DNA from: an uncultured Fimbriimonadales bacterium
GTDB lineage: Bacteria; Armatimonadota; Fimbriimonadia; Fimbriimonadales; GBS-DC
Reading direction: 5' to 3'
Assembly (NCBI GenBank): GCA_937925775.1
Contig: CALAMM010000010.1
Coordinates: 1-13,040 of the forward strand
DNA: 13,040 nucleotides
In this document: piece after piece, positions 6,178 to 13,040 of the stretch
Numbering within the stretch: position 1 is the first letter of the stretch
How the letters are laid out: every line of letters begins with the position of its first letter
Notes under the pieces: generated by a model
Told to the model about the DNA's origin: nothing
Databases searched by the model: none
What the model saw: the letters and a program-made list of their open reading frames with translations, nothing else
Program-made: the position numbers and the translations under genes

Positions 6178-6825
6178 CTGGCGGAACGGCATCCCCAACG
6201 CCTTGAGCAGGGCAAGTGCCTCCTCGTCAGTTCGGGCAGTGGTGCAGATGGTGATGTCCATCCCGCGCAGGCGGTCAATCTGGTCGTAGACGATTTCGGG
6301 GAAGAGAATCTGCTCCCGCAGTCCCATCGAGTAGTTTCCGCGCCCGTCGAACGAGCGTGGCGAGACGCCTGCAAAGTCGCGAATGCGCGGCAACACGAGG
6401 TTAATCAACTTCTCCAGAAACACATACATGCGGTCGCCGCGCAGGGTGACCTTGCAGCCGATGCGGTGCCCCTGTCTGATTCGGAAGTTCGAGATGGCTT
6501 TCTTAGCCACGGTGACCACGGGCTTCTGTCCAGAAATCAGGGCGAGGTCGCGCACCGCGTTTTCGAGCTGTTTCGGTTCCTGCTCGCCCTTGCCCACGCC
6601 CATGTTGATGACGATTTTCTCCAGGCGCGGGATCTGCATGGGGTTTTTATAGTTGAACTGCTGTTGGAGTTGCGGGCGCACGACCTGTTCGTAATGGAGG
6701 CGCAGGCGCGGGGTGATTCGCGCTACTGCACCGTCGCCCGTCTCAAACAGCTTCTCGCTTTTCTGCTCCTTACTCGCCTTCTTGCCCTGAGGTGGTTGAG
6801 GCGGAGGTGTTTTTTGCTTAGCCAT
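6175..6825 (-). CDS. rplE: 50S ribosomal protein L5, with N-terminal extension
   Basis: L5 binds 5S rRNA in the central protuberance and contacts S13 in the small subunit. The core runs from about residue 40 to 216, with [18 protein letters not shown] (61-78), [11 protein letters not shown] and the C-terminal [17 protein letters not shown], all typical of L5. The usual length is about 180; here 216 residues include a roughly 38-residue Lys/Pro/Gln-rich N-terminus beginning [10 protein letters not shown]. The ATG at 6823-6825 has GAGGGA six bases upstream, overlapping the end of rplX, so the extension appears genuine. It is the last gene of the operon. rpsN, rpsH and rplF, which normally follow, are absent, and the gene converges on the amidase. 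Confidence 0.97.
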   Translation of the reverse strand: MAKQKTPPPQPPQGKKASKEQKSEKLFETGDGAVARITPRLRLHYEQVVRPQLQQQFNYKNPMQIPRLEKIVINMGVGKGEQEPKQLENAVRDLALISGQKPVVTVAKKAISNFRIRQGHRIGCKVTLRGDRMYVFLEKLINLVLPRIRDFAGVSPRSFDGRGNYSMGLREQILFPEIVYDQIDRLRGMDITICTTARTDEEALALLKALGMPFRQ

Positions 6826-6835
6826 TGTGCATCCC

Positions 6836-7186
6836 TCACTTCGTTGCGTCGATCATTTCGCCGCACTGCTTGCACACGCGGTAGAGTTTCCCATCCTGTC
6901 CGCGCACGCGCCCGACGCGCGTCTTCTTATCGCAGTGGGGGCAGACTAACATCACTTTACAGGCAAAAAGCGGCGCTGCCATCTGGATTTTATCGCCCTT
7001 CTGGTTGAGCGCGCGCGGTTTTTTATGCTTCCACACGAGGTTCAAGCCGTCGACGACGACGCGGTTCTCGCGCGGGAACACGCGCACAACGCGCCCGCGC
7101 TGTCCTTTATCCTTGCCGGAGATAATCTCGACGGTGTCGCCCGTGCGGATTTTCATGCGTAGTGGTCGTTCTAACTTGCGTACCAT
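6836..7186 (-). CDS. rplX: 50S ribosomal protein L24
   Basis: L24 is an early assembly protein that binds the 5' domain of 23S rRNA near the exit tunnel. Its KOW motif is clear: [20 protein letters not shown] (12-31). [13 protein letters not shown] (46-58) is also conserved. The C-terminal part has two cysteine pairs, CPHC and CKQC, which would form a zinc ribbon, as in many bacterial L24 proteins. At 116 residues it is slightly long. Start ATG 7184-7186 has AGGAGG seven bases upstream, overlapping the rplN stop. An in-frame ATG at codon 11 lies closer to the usual L24 start but has no such site. Confidence 0.97.
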   Translation of the reverse strand: MVRKLERPLRMKIRTGDTVEIISGKDKGQRGRVVRVFPRENRVVVDGLNLVWKHKKPRALNQKGDKIQMAAPLFACKVMLVCPHCDKKTRVGRVRGQDGKLYRVCKQCGEMIDATK

Positions 7187-7197
7187 AATCTTCCCTC

Positions 7198-7569
7198 CTA
7201 TAGCACTTCAGGTGCCAGCGAGATGATTCGCATGAACTGCTTGTCGCGCAGTTCGCGGGCGACGGGTCCGAAGATTCGGGTGCCGCGTGGCTCGCCGCTT
7301 TTGGGGTCGATGATTACGCATGCGTTATCGTCGAAGCGCAGCGTGCTGCCATCGGGTCGGCGGATGGGCTTGCGTGTGCGCACGATTACGGCGCGTACCA
7401 CATCGCCTTTCTTGATGGGCATATTGGGCGTGGCGTCTTTGACCGACGCCACGATCACATCGCCCACCGTTCCGTAGCGCGCGTTGGAGCCTTTCAGCAC
7501 GCGGATACACATCACCTCGCGTGCCCCTGAGTTATCGGCGACTTTCAGGCGTGTAAACGCTTGTATCAT
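7198..7569 (-). CDS. rplN: 50S ribosomal protein L14
   Basis: L14 sits at the subunit interface next to L19 and helps form an intersubunit bridge. The 123 residues match the family length and sequence throughout: [17 protein letters not shown] at the start, [13 protein letters not shown] in the middle and the L14 signature region around [10 protein letters not shown]. The ending [14 protein letters not shown]...[11 protein letters not shown] is typical. ATG 7567-7569 has AGGAGG eight bases upstream. In E. coli this gene opens the spc operon; here only 16 bp separate it from rpsQ, and no promoter is evident, so it is probably cotranscribed with the S10 part. Confidence 0.98.
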   Translation of the reverse strand: MIQAFTRLKVADNSGAREVMCIRVLKGSNARYGTVGDVIVASVKDATPNMPIKKGDVVRAVIVRTRKPIRRPDGSTLRFDDNACVIIDPKSGEPRGTRIFGPVARELRDKQFMRIISLAPEVL

Positions 7570-7585
7570 GGCTCATCCCTCCTGG

Positions 7586-7915
7586 TTATTGGGCGCGTTC
7601 TAAGATTTGGCGCACGCGCCAGCGTTTGTGGCGGCTGAGCGGGCGTGTCTCGACAATCTCGACACGGTCGCCCACGCGACAGGCGTTATGTTCGTCGTGC
7701 GCCATATATTTTTTGGTGCGGCGGATGGTCTTTTTGTAAAGTGGGTGGCGGTAGCTGCGCATCACAGCGACGACGACGGTTTTATCCATCTTGTCGCTGA
7801 CCACCACGCCGACGCGCACCTTACGCCGCCCCTTGTAAGGGGGCTTTTCGCCGCTCGATACCTGCGTGGCTGTGCCCTCGGTCTGAATCTGCTGTTGGAC
7901 GACCTCTTCGTTCAT
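7586..7915 (-). CDS. rpsQ: 30S ribosomal protein S17, with N-terminal extension
   Basis: S17 binds 16S rRNA early in 30S assembly. The OB-fold core begins near residue 30: [22 protein letters not shown], then [19 protein letters not shown] and the signature [20 protein letters not shown]. The 109 residues exceed the usual 80-90 because of a roughly 28-residue polar N-terminus ([14 protein letters not shown]...). ATG 7913-7915 has AAGGAG nine bases upstream, so the extension appears to be translated. It follows rpmC by 13 bp. Confidence 0.97.
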   Translation of the reverse strand: MNEEVVQQQIQTEGTATQVSSGEKPPYKGRRKVRVGVVVSDKMDKTVVVAVMRSYRHPLYKKTIRRTKKYMAHDEHNACRVGDRVEIVETRPLSRHKRWRVRQILERAQ

Positions 7916-7928
7916 AGCTCACTACTCC

Positions 7929-8138
7929 TTAGACATTTGTCTCGCGCCGTTTTTCGTTCAGAATGGTCAGGATCCGCGCGATGTTGCGCCTAAGTTGGCG
8001 CATCGAGTCGGTATCTTTGAGCTGCTCGGTTGCTTTGCGCACGCGGGCACGGTACAGTTCGGTGCGCAGGGTATCCAGCTCTTTTTGCAGTTCCGCGACA
8101 GTCATGCGGCGCAGCTGTTCGGGTTTGAGGGGTTTCAT
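7929..8138 (-). CDS. rpmC: 50S ribosomal protein L29
   Basis: L29 is a small two-helix protein at the tunnel exit, next to L23, where nascent-chain factors dock. The 69 residues are the usual size. The helices [24 protein letters not shown] and [22 protein letters not shown] match the family. The start ATG overlaps the rplP stop as ATGA (8135-8138), which suggests translational coupling. A strong site, AGGAGGTG, lies seven bases upstream inside the rplP end. Confidence 0.97.
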   Translation of the reverse strand: MKPLKPEQLRRMTVAELQKELDTLRTELYRARVRKATEQLKDTDSMRQLRRNIARILTILNEKRRETNV

Positions 8139-8590
8139 GCGCTTTCACCTCCTGCCGTTTCGGTTTCGACTCCGAGCTGGAAGTCGGCTCGGGAGACGAT
8201 TTTCGTTTTGATGGGCAGTTTATGCCCGGCGCGGCGGAGGGCTTCTCGGGCGCGATCTTCGTCTACACCGCCGAGTTCGAGGAGGATGCGTCCGCGTCGG
8301 ACGACGGCAACCCAGCCTTCCACATTTCCCTTGCCTGACCCCATGCGGGTTTCGGCGGGGCGTCTGGTGTAGGGCTTATCGGGGAAGATGCGGAACCAGA
8401 TTTTGCCGCCACGGCGCAGGTAGCGTACGATGGCAACGCGCGCGGCTTCCATCTGGCGATTGGTAATCCAAGCGGGTTCCAGCGCCACGAGTCCGTAGTC
8501 GCCGAAGTGGAGTTCGCGCGCGCCTTTCGAGATGCCCTTGCGTCGTCCCCGCTGCTGTTTTCGGTATTTAGTTCGTTTTGGCATCAACAT
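8135..8590 (-). CDS. rplP: 50S ribosomal protein L16
   Basis: L16 organises the A-site region of the 50S subunit and interacts with tRNA. The core [17 protein letters not shown] begins at residue 3. [25 protein letters not shown] and [27 protein letters not shown] segments are conserved; here the latter reads FRIFPDKP...[19 protein letters not shown]. At 151 residues it is about ten longer than usual because of a short polar C-terminus. Of the two ATGs (8588-8590 and 8582-8584), the first is chosen because AGGTGA lies six bases upstream, overlapping the rpsC stop. The second would give the conventional N-terminus. Confidence 0.97.
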   Translation of the reverse strand: MLMPKRTKYRKQQRGRRKGISKGARELHFGDYGLVALEPAWITNRQMEAARVAIVRYLRRGGKIWFRIFPDKPYTRRPAETRMGSGKGNVEGWVAVVRRGRILLELGGVDEDRAREALRRAGHKLPIKTKIVSRADFQLGVETETAGGESA

Positions 8591-8601
8591 AACCGTTCAC
8601 C

Positions 8602-9483
8602 TCACTCTTCGATGGGGGTTTCAGGGACGGGCGTGTTCGGTGCAGGGGTTTCGGTGCGTGCGGGTCGTGAACCGCGTCCGCTTTGCCGTCCGCCGCCCTG
8701 TCGTCCGCCGCGTCCGCGCCGTCGGCGTCCTGTGCTGGCGCGTTCGCCGCCGCGTCCTGCTGCGCCTACGCGGGCGGCTCGGCGCCCTTCGCTCGGTATC
8801 GCTGTCTCTGGAGTCGTCACCGAGGAGAGCAGGATCCGCCGCTCGGTCATCGGAATATCGCCTTTGTAAATCCACACTTTGACCCCGATGGTTCCGTAGA
8901 TTGTGTAGGCAACGGCGAAGCCGTAGTCGATTTCCGCGCGCAGGGTCTGTAGCGGCACCCGCCCCCAGCGGTCCCACTCGGTGCGCGCGATTTCCGCGCC
9001 GCCCAGACGCCCTGCGACCATCACTTTAATCCCGCGCAGGTTCATCCGCTGGGCGCGCGCTATCGTTTGGCGTATTGCGCGTCGGTGGGAGACTCGGCGC
9101 TCCAGTTGGCTCGCGATGTTCTCCGCCACCAGCTGCGCGTCTTGGTCAGGGTTGCGCACATCCTCGACATCGATGCGCAGTTCCGGTTTATTCGGATGGA
9201 GCGCTTGGTAGACGGCGCGGGTGACCTCTTCGATGCCTTGCCCGCCACGCCCGATAATCTGTCCAGGGCGCGCCGCATAGATAATGATGCGCACGATGTT
9301 GGCTGCGCGTTCAATCTCGATACGGGAGATGCCCGCGCTGTACCACTTCTCTTTGATAGTGCGTCGGATTAGGTAGTCCTCATAGAGGAAGTGGCGGTAC
9401 TGCTTTTTCGGCGCGTACCAACGGCTCCGCCAGTCCTCCGTAATCCCAACCCGAAAGCCGATGGGGTTAATTTTCTGACCCAT
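8602..9483 (-). CDS. rpsC: 30S ribosomal protein S3, with Arg/Gly-rich C-terminal tail
   Basis: S3 forms part of the mRNA entry channel and helps unwind m[17 protein letters not shown] is the standard start. The type 2 KH domain has IIGRGGQGIE (76-85), and the C-terminal S3 domain includes RRAIRQTIARAQRM and GAEIARTEW, ending near GDIPMTERR (208-216). At 293 residues it is much longer than the usual 210-240. From about 229 on, the tail is rich in Arg and Gly (GRRRRGRGGRQGGGR near 252-266) and ends in a Pro/Thr/Glu-rich stretch. Start ATG 9481-9483 overlaps the rplV stop as TAATG and has GGAGGAGC seven bases upstream. Confidence 0.97.
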   Translation of the reverse strand: MGQKINPIGFRVGITEDWRSRWYAPKKQYRHFLYEDYLIRRTIKEKWYSAGISRIEIERAANIVRIIIYAARPGQIIGRGGQGIEEVTRAVYQALHPNKPELRIDVEDVRNPDQDAQLVAENIASQLERRVSHRRAIRQTIARAQRMNLRGIKVMVAGRLGGAEIARTEWDRWGRVPLQTLRAEIDYGFAVAYTIYGTIGVKVWIYKGDIPMTERRILLSSVTTPETAIPSEGRRAARVGAAGRGGERASTGRRRRGRGGRQGGGRQSGRGSRPARTETPAPNTPVPETPIEE

Positions 9484-9878
9484 TAGTTTTGCTCCTCCTG
9501 TTGCGAAGCGGTAGTTGCCCGAGTGCGGCGGGAGCGCAGTCTCGGCTGCGGCGCGCCGATGCCCAACTCAATCGTGATGTGGCTGGTGCGCTTCAAGATG
9601 CGGAACGCGCGTCCCCGATCTTTGGGCAGAATCCGTTTCCAGCGTGGCCCTTCGTCCACATACGCGCGATGAATGTAAAGATTGTTCGGTGCAAGGTCGT
9701 GGTTGTGCATCGCGTTCGCGACGGCTGATTCCAGCACCTTTTTAGCGATCCGTGCTGATTTATTGGGCAGGCGTTGGAGGATCACCATTGCCTCCTCCAC
9801 CGACTTACCACGCACCAAGTCGATGGCTAAGCGTGCTTTGCGCGGGGGTATCCGAACATATCGTGCAATCGCCTTCAT
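9483..9878 (-). CDS. rplV: 50S ribosomal protein L22
   Basis: L22 binds 23S rRNA and lines the exit tunnel with a beta-hairpin loop. [21 protein letters not shown] (10-30), [15 protein letters not shown] (48-62) and the hairpin region [19 protein letters not shown]...SHITIELG are all conserved. The 131 residues include a roughly 20-residue Arg/Gln-rich tail after the core. ATG 9876-9878 has AAGGAGG five bases upstream, overlapping the rpsS stop. The stop codon shares one base with the rpsC start. Confidence 0.97.
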   Translation of the reverse strand: MKAIARYVRIPPRKARLAIDLVRGKSVEEAMVILQRLPNKSARIAKKVLESAVANAMHNHDLAPNNLYIHRAYVDEGPRWKRILPKDRGRAFRILKRTSHITIELGIGAPQPRLRSRRTRATTASQQEEQN

Positions 9879-9888
9879 AAGTGCCTCC

Positions 9889-10179
9889 TTAGCGCTTCAC
9901 CTTAGAAGTCTTCTCCGAGCCGGCGTGCCCGCGGAAGGTGCGAGTTGGAACGAACTCGCCCAGTTTATGTCCGACCATCTGCTCGGTGATGTAGACGGGC
10001 ACATGCTTGCGCCCGTCGTGGACGGCGAAGGTCAGCCCGATCATTTCGGGCACAATCGTTGACCGTCGCGACCAAGTTTTGATGGGTCGGCGCTGGGTTT
10101 GCGGCAGTTGCAGCATCGCCAGCGTTTTCTTCATCAGCTTCGGGTCGACATAGGGTCCCTTTTTCAACGAGCGTGCCAT
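9889..10179 (-). CDS. rpsS: 30S ribosomal protein S19
   Basis: S19 lies in the head of the 30S subunit with S13 and contacts the 50S subunit and A-site region. The 96 residues are close to the usual 92-95. [34 protein letters not shown] and the signature [27 protein letters not shown] are all present. ATG 10177-10179 has GGAGG nine bases upstream, and the rplB stop is three bases before the gene. Confidence 0.98.
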   Translation of the reverse strand: MARSLKKGPYVDPKLMKKTLAMLQLPQTQRRPIKTWSRRSTIVPEMIGLTFAVHDGRKHVPVYITEQMVGHKLGEFVPTRTFRGHAGSEKTSKVKR

Positions 10180-10182
10180 GGG

Positions 10183-11007
10183 TTATTTCCTCCGCTTGAG
10201 AATGAATCGGTTGGTGCGTTTGTTGCGTCGGGTTTTGACGCCGAGCGTTGGCTTGCCCCAAGGGGTTTTGGGGTGTTTGAGTCCGATGGGGGCTTTGCCT
10301 TCGCCGCCGCCGTGTGGGTGGTCGCGTGGGGTCATTGCTGAGCCGCGTACATGGGGGCGTCGCCCCATCCAGCGCGACTTGCCCGCCTTGCCCCAGACCT
10401 CGTTCTCGTGGTCGAGGTTGCCCACCTGTCCGACCGTCGCGCGGCAGTGCAGGTGGATCAGGCGCATTTCGCCGGAGGGCATGCGCAGGGTCGCGTAGTT
10501 GCCCTCTTTCGCGAGGATTTGCGCCGCCGCGCCTGCGCTTCGCACTAACTGCCCGCCCTTGCCAGGGTAAAGCTCAATATTATGCACCAGCGTGCCCACT
10601 GGGATGTTCTGCAAGGGGAGCGCGTTGCCGGGCAAGATGTCGGCGTCGGGGCCGCTCATCACCGTGGCGCCGACTTCCAGCCCCACGGGCGCGAGAATGT
10701 AGCGTCTCTCCCCGTCCTCATACTCAAGGAGCGCAATCCGAGCCGAGCGGTTCGGGTCGTACTCGATGGCGATCACTTTCGCGGGAATGCCGTCCTTGTT
10801 GCGCTTGAAATCGATGATGCGGTAAAGGCGTTTGTTGCCACCGCCGCGATGGCGCGCGGTTACGCGCCCCATGTTGTTGCGCCCGCCTGTCTTGCGCAGC
10901 CCCACCGTGAGACTCTTCTCAGGCTCTGTCTTCGTGATTTCCTCGTAGGTCGAGGTCTGCATAAAGCGTCTACCAGGCGAGGTCGGTTTCCATTTCTTGA
11001 TTCCCAT
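10183..11007 (-). CDS. rplB: 50S ribosomal protein L2
   Basis: L2 is a primary 23S rRNA-binding protein needed for subunit joining and peptidyl-transferase function. The 274 residues are the family length. [33 protein letters not shown] and the C-terminal loop [21 protein letters not shown] are conserved; the last holds the histidine implicated in peptidyl transfer. No insertion or tail is seen. ATG 11005-11007 has GGAGG five bases upstream, just after the rplW stop. Confidence 0.98.
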   Translation of the reverse strand: MGIKKWKPTSPGRRFMQTSTYEEITKTEPEKSLTVGLRKTGGRNNMGRVTARHRGGGNKRLYRIIDFKRNKDGIPAKVIAIEYDPNRSARIALLEYEDGERRYILAPVGLEVGATVMSGPDADILPGNALPLQNIPVGTLVHNIELYPGKGGQLVRSAGAAAQILAKEGNYATLRMPSGEMRLIHLHCRATVGQVGNLDHENEVWGKAGKSRWMGRRPHVRGSAMTPRDHPHGGGEGKAPIGLKHPKTPWGKPTLGVKTRRNKRTNRFILKRRK

Positions 11008-11019
11008 AATTGCCTCCGC

Positions 11020-11310
11020 TTACAGATTAAAGTCTTCAATCGTCTGGTTGGGCTTGAGCGTCACGACGGCTTTTTTCCATGCCTTCGTGTGCCCTTGACT
11101 GCGTAATCCGAACCGTTTGGGTTTGGGTTTGACCCACATGATGCGCACCTTCACCGCATCCACATTGTAAAGTTGCTTGAGCGCATGCTTGACATCGACT
11201 TTTGTGGCGTCATCCGCCACCTCAAACAGGTACTGGTTATAGAGGGTGCGGAGCATGGTGCCTTTCTCGGTGATTACTGGGCGGATAATCACTTGGGTTG
11301 GGTGTTTCAT
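11020..11310 (-). CDS. rplW: 50S ribosomal protein L23
   Basis: L23 sits at the tunnel exit and is the docking site for trigger factor and SRP. It reads [17 protein letters not shown], then YLFEVADDATKVDVKHALKQLYNVDAVKVRIM and the C-terminal KAWKKAVVTLKPNQTIE, giving 96 residues, the usual size. I start it at ATG 11308-11310. An in-frame GTG at 11317-11319 is only one base from the Shine-Dalgarno sequence, so it cannot be used efficiently. With this start, the gene overlaps the rplD stop as ATGA, like other pairs in the operon. Confidence 0.96.
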   Translation of the reverse strand: MKHPTQVIIRPVITEKGTMLRTLYNQYLFEVADDATKVDVKHALKQLYNVDAVKVRIMWVKPKPKRFGLRSQGHTKAWKKAVVTLKPNQTIEDFNL

Positions 11311-11936
11311 TGCGCCCACACCTCCTCCATTTTAGCGATGGCTTGTCGGGTGGCGATTACGCGCCGTGCGGGGATGATTTCGTGCAGGGCAAAGGCGGGC
11401 GCGATGCGCACCAGCACATTCGGCAAGTTGCGGAACGATTTATACACGACCTCGTTCGGTTCGTGAAGCAAGATGAGTACGCGCTCGTTTTCGATGCCCA
11501 TCGCTTTGAGCATCGCGGCGGCGTGCTTGGTTTTGATTTCGGGGAAGTTCAGGTCGTCCACCACGAGCAGGGCGCCGTTTTCGGCTTTGTCAGCCAGCAC
11601 GGTGCGGAAGGCGAGGCGTCGCTCTTTTTTGTTGACGATGGGGTTGTAATCGCGTGGGGTGGGACCGTGAACGATGCCGCCTTTGCGCCACTGTGGGGCA
11701 CGGATAGAGCCTTGTCGGGCGCGTCCCGTATGCTTTTGTCGCCACGGCTTGCGCCCGCCGCCGCGCACCTCGCCGCGGGTTTTCGTGTCATGGGTGCCCT
11801 GACGCAGGTGCGCCAGCTGGGCGACCACCGTGCGATGCACTACGCTCTGCCTGCCCTTCACGCCGAACAGGCGGTCGCTCAGTTCGACCTCTCCTATCGC
11901 TTGACCTTGCGCGTTATATAAACTGGCTTTCGGCAT
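11307..11936 (-). CDS. rplD: 50S ribosomal protein L4
   Basis: L4 binds 23S rRNA and lines the exit tunnel through a long loop; in some bacteria it also represses the S10 operon. [21 protein letters not shown] is the start and the loop region reads [35 protein letters not shown], which is highly conserved. The C-terminal globular part ends [20 protein letters not shown]. With ATG 11934-11936 the protein has 209 residues. An in-frame GTG at 11943-11945 lies inside the Shine-Dalgarno sequence and is rejected. Whether L4 autoregulates here cannot be judged because the operon leader is outside the window. Confidence 0.96.
   Translation of the reverse strand: MPKASLYNAQGQAIGEVELSDRLFGVKGRQSVVHRTVVAQLAHLRQGTHDTKTRGEVRGGGRKPWRQKHTGRARQGSIRAPQWRKGGIVHGPTPRDYNPIVNKKERRLAFRTVLADKAENGALLVVDDLNFPEIKTKHAAAMLKAMGIENERVLILLHEPNEVVYKSFRNLPNVLVRIAPAFALHEIIPARRVIATRQAIAKMEEVWAQ
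11321..11328 (-). promoter_or_regulatory. Ribosome binding site of rplW
   Basis: The minus strand reads GGAGGAGG, ten bases before the ATG at 11308-11310 and one base before the in-frame GTG at 11317-11319. The spacing decides for the ATG. Confidence 0.7.
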
Positions 11937-11942
11937 AGCAAT

Positions 11943-11948
11943 CACCTC
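11943..11948 (-). promoter_or_regulatory. Ribosome binding site of rplD
   Basis: GAGGTG on the minus strand lies six bases before ATG 11934-11936. It contains the alternative in-frame GTG (11943-11945), which therefore cannot be the start. Confidence 0.75.
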
Positions 11949-12784
11949 TACTGTTTCTGCACATAGACGATGGAGCCGCGTCCGCCGGGCACTGCGCCCT
12001 TGATCAGCACTCGGTTTTGGCCTGCCAAAATCTTCACGATGGTCAGGTTGCGTGTGGTGACTTGTTCGCCGCCCATGCGTCCGGGCATTCGTTTGCCCTT
12101 GAACACGCGCTGGGGGCCCGTGGCGCCGCTGGAGAGCGGGCGTCGGTGGGTCATCGAGCCGTGCGTCATCGGGCCGCCAGCGAACCCGTAGCGGCGCACC
12201 ACGCCTGCAAAGCCCTTACCTTTCGAAATGCCTGTAACCTTCACCGTTTCGCCCTCGGTGAACACATGCTCGGCGCGCACTTCCTGACCGCTGACCGCTT
12301 GCCCATCGATAATCTCGAACTCTTTCAGGTGGCGCAGGGGTTTGTCCAGCGCTGCTTTCTTGAATATGCCCATCATGGGTTTGTTCACGCGCTGGGTTTT
12401 CATCGGTTCGAAGCCGATTTGCGCGGCGGAGTAGCCGTCTTTTTCGGGCGTGCGCACTTGCACCACATAGCATGGCCCCAGCTCCACGACGGTCACGGCG
12501 ACCATGCGTCCGTTCTCGTCGAAGATGTGGGTCATGCCGAGTTTGCGTCCGATGAGTCCTTTGAGGACGGGCGGTGGGGGCAGTTCGCGCTTGGGTTGAG
12601 CGGGCGTCGCCTCGGCTGCGGCGACGGGTTCGGCGGGCGTCTCTTGGGTCGCCGCTGCGCCTGCCGCGCCTGCTTCCGCTTCAGGCGCGACAATCGCTTC
12701 CGCCGACTCCGTCTGAGTCGCCGCTTCAGGCTGCTCGCCGTTTGCCTGCGGAGTTTCCTCTGTTAACTGTTTCTCTTCTTGCAT
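11948..12784 (-). CDS. rplC: 50S ribosomal protein L3, with long acidic N-terminal extension
   Basis: L3 binds near the 3' end of 23S rRNA and is an early assembly protein with a loop reaching towards the peptidyl-transferase centre. The core starts about residue 74 with LKGLIGRKLGMTHIFDENG, and it includes GISKGKGFAGVVRRYGFAGGPMTHGS and RVFKGKRMPGRMGGEQVT. The loop reads RRPLSSGATGPQ, a known bacterial variant without the GQN of E. coli L3. The 278 residues exceed the usual ~210 because of a roughly 73-residue Glu/Ala/Pro/Thr-rich N-terminus (MQEEKQLTEETPQANGEQPE...) that looks disordered. ATG 12782-12784 has GGGAGG eight bases upstream, right after the rpsJ stop. No internal start lies near the core, so the extension should be real. 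Confidence 0.97.
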   Translation of the reverse strand: MQEEKQLTEETPQANGEQPEAATQTESAEAIVAPEAEAGAAGAAATQETPAEPVAAAEATPAQPKRELPPPPVLKGLIGRKLGMTHIFDENGRMVAVTVVELGPCYVVQVRTPEKDGYSAAQIGFEPMKTQRVNKPMMGIFKKAALDKPLRHLKEFEIIDGQAVSGQEVRAEHVFTEGETVKVTGISKGKGFAGVVRRYGFAGGPMTHGSMTHRRPLSSGATGPQRVFKGKRMPGRMGGEQVTTRNLTIVKILAGQNRVLIKGAVPGGRGSIVYVQKQ

Positions 12785-12797
12785 TGCTACTGCCTCC

Positions 12798-13040
12798 CTA
12801 CAGTTTTATCTCTATATCCACACCGCTTGGTAGGTCTAACCGCATAAGCGCGTCAATCGTGCGGTTATTTGGTTCCAGGATATCGATGAGCCGTTTATGG
12901 GTGCGGATTTCGAAGTGTTCCATGCCGATCTTATCGATGTGCGGACCGCGGATTACGCAGAACCTGCGGATATCGGTTGGCAGGGGCACGGGTCCGCGCA
13001 CGCGCGCGCCCGTGTTCTGCACCTGCTCGACAATCCGCTT
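12798..13040 (-). CDS. rpsJ: 30S ribosomal protein S10, C-terminal part (5' end beyond the right edge)
   Basis: S10 is in the 30S head and, with NusB, is part of transcription antitermination. The frame stays open to base 13040, giving 80 codons that start [11 protein letters not shown]; an in-frame GTG at 13020-13022 is internal, not the start. [12 protein letters not shown] and [35 protein letters not shown] match S10 to its C-terminus. About 22 N-terminal residues of the usual ~102 are missing. It heads the S10 operon, so the promoter and leader lie outside the window. rplC follows after 13 bp. Confidence 0.96.
   Translation of the reverse strand, partial: KRIVEQVQNTGARVRGPVPLPTDIRRFCVIRGPHIDKIGMEHFEIRTHKRLIDILEPNNRTIDALMRLDLPSGVDIEIKL

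Noticed and set aside
6145..7008. A 287-codon plus-strand frame over rplE and rplX
   Set aside because: Antisense shadow of two certain ribosomal protein genes; no recognisable domain or start signals.
7570..7585. A separate spc-operon promoter between rpsQ and rplN
   Set aside because: The 16-bp gap holds only the rplN Shine-Dalgarno sequence, and no AGG-TANNNT core was seen in it.
11298..12766. Plus-strand frames of about 207 and 249 codons antisense to rplD and rplC
   Set aside because: They mirror conserved ribosomal genes and have no initiation signals of their own.

Overview
The window is about 13 kb of moderately GC-rich bacterial chromosome. It is almost fully coding and carries only housekeeping-type genes plus one Uma2-family nuclease. 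No tRNA, rRNA, CRISPR array, insertion sequence or prophage gene was seen. The combination of a futalosine-pathway menaquinone gene (mqnC), a Uma2 protein with a charged heptad tail, apparently leaderless genes and ribosomal proteins with unusual tails suggests a deep-branching, possibly thermophilic lineage. Armatimonadota is my best guess, with Chloroflexota or Deinococcota as alternatives. This is inference from style, not a phylogenetic result.

Left part (1-6144): the 5' end of alaS (minus, running off the left edge), a Uma2-family protein (minus), carA (plus), an orphan MalF-type ABC permease (minus), mqnC (minus, upstream of the permease in the same transcript) and an AMIN-type N-acetylmuramoyl-L-alanine amidase (plus). 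Uma2/carA and mqnC/amidase are divergent pairs. carA and the permease converge and overlap at their stop codons.

Right part (6175-13040): one uninterrupted minus-strand ribosomal protein operon in canonical S10-spc order: rpsJ (5' end cut by the right edge), rplC, rplD, rplW, rplB, rpsS, rplV, rpsC, rplP, rpmC, rpsQ, rplN, rplX, rplE. Every gene whose start is visible has a Shine-Dalgarno sequence, and several neighbours overlap by ATGA or TAATG. The operon stops after rplE: the usual rpsN-rpsH-rplF continuation is absent, and rplE converges on the amidase gene across a strong hairpin whose stem contains both stop codons.

No exotic multi-gene system was found. The most interesting signals are: a common promoter core, AGG-TANNNT with no -35 box, in front of all five promoter-proximal genes of the left part, three of which look leaderless; lineage-type extensions on L3, S3, L5 and S17; the broken spc operon; and the stop-codon hairpin.
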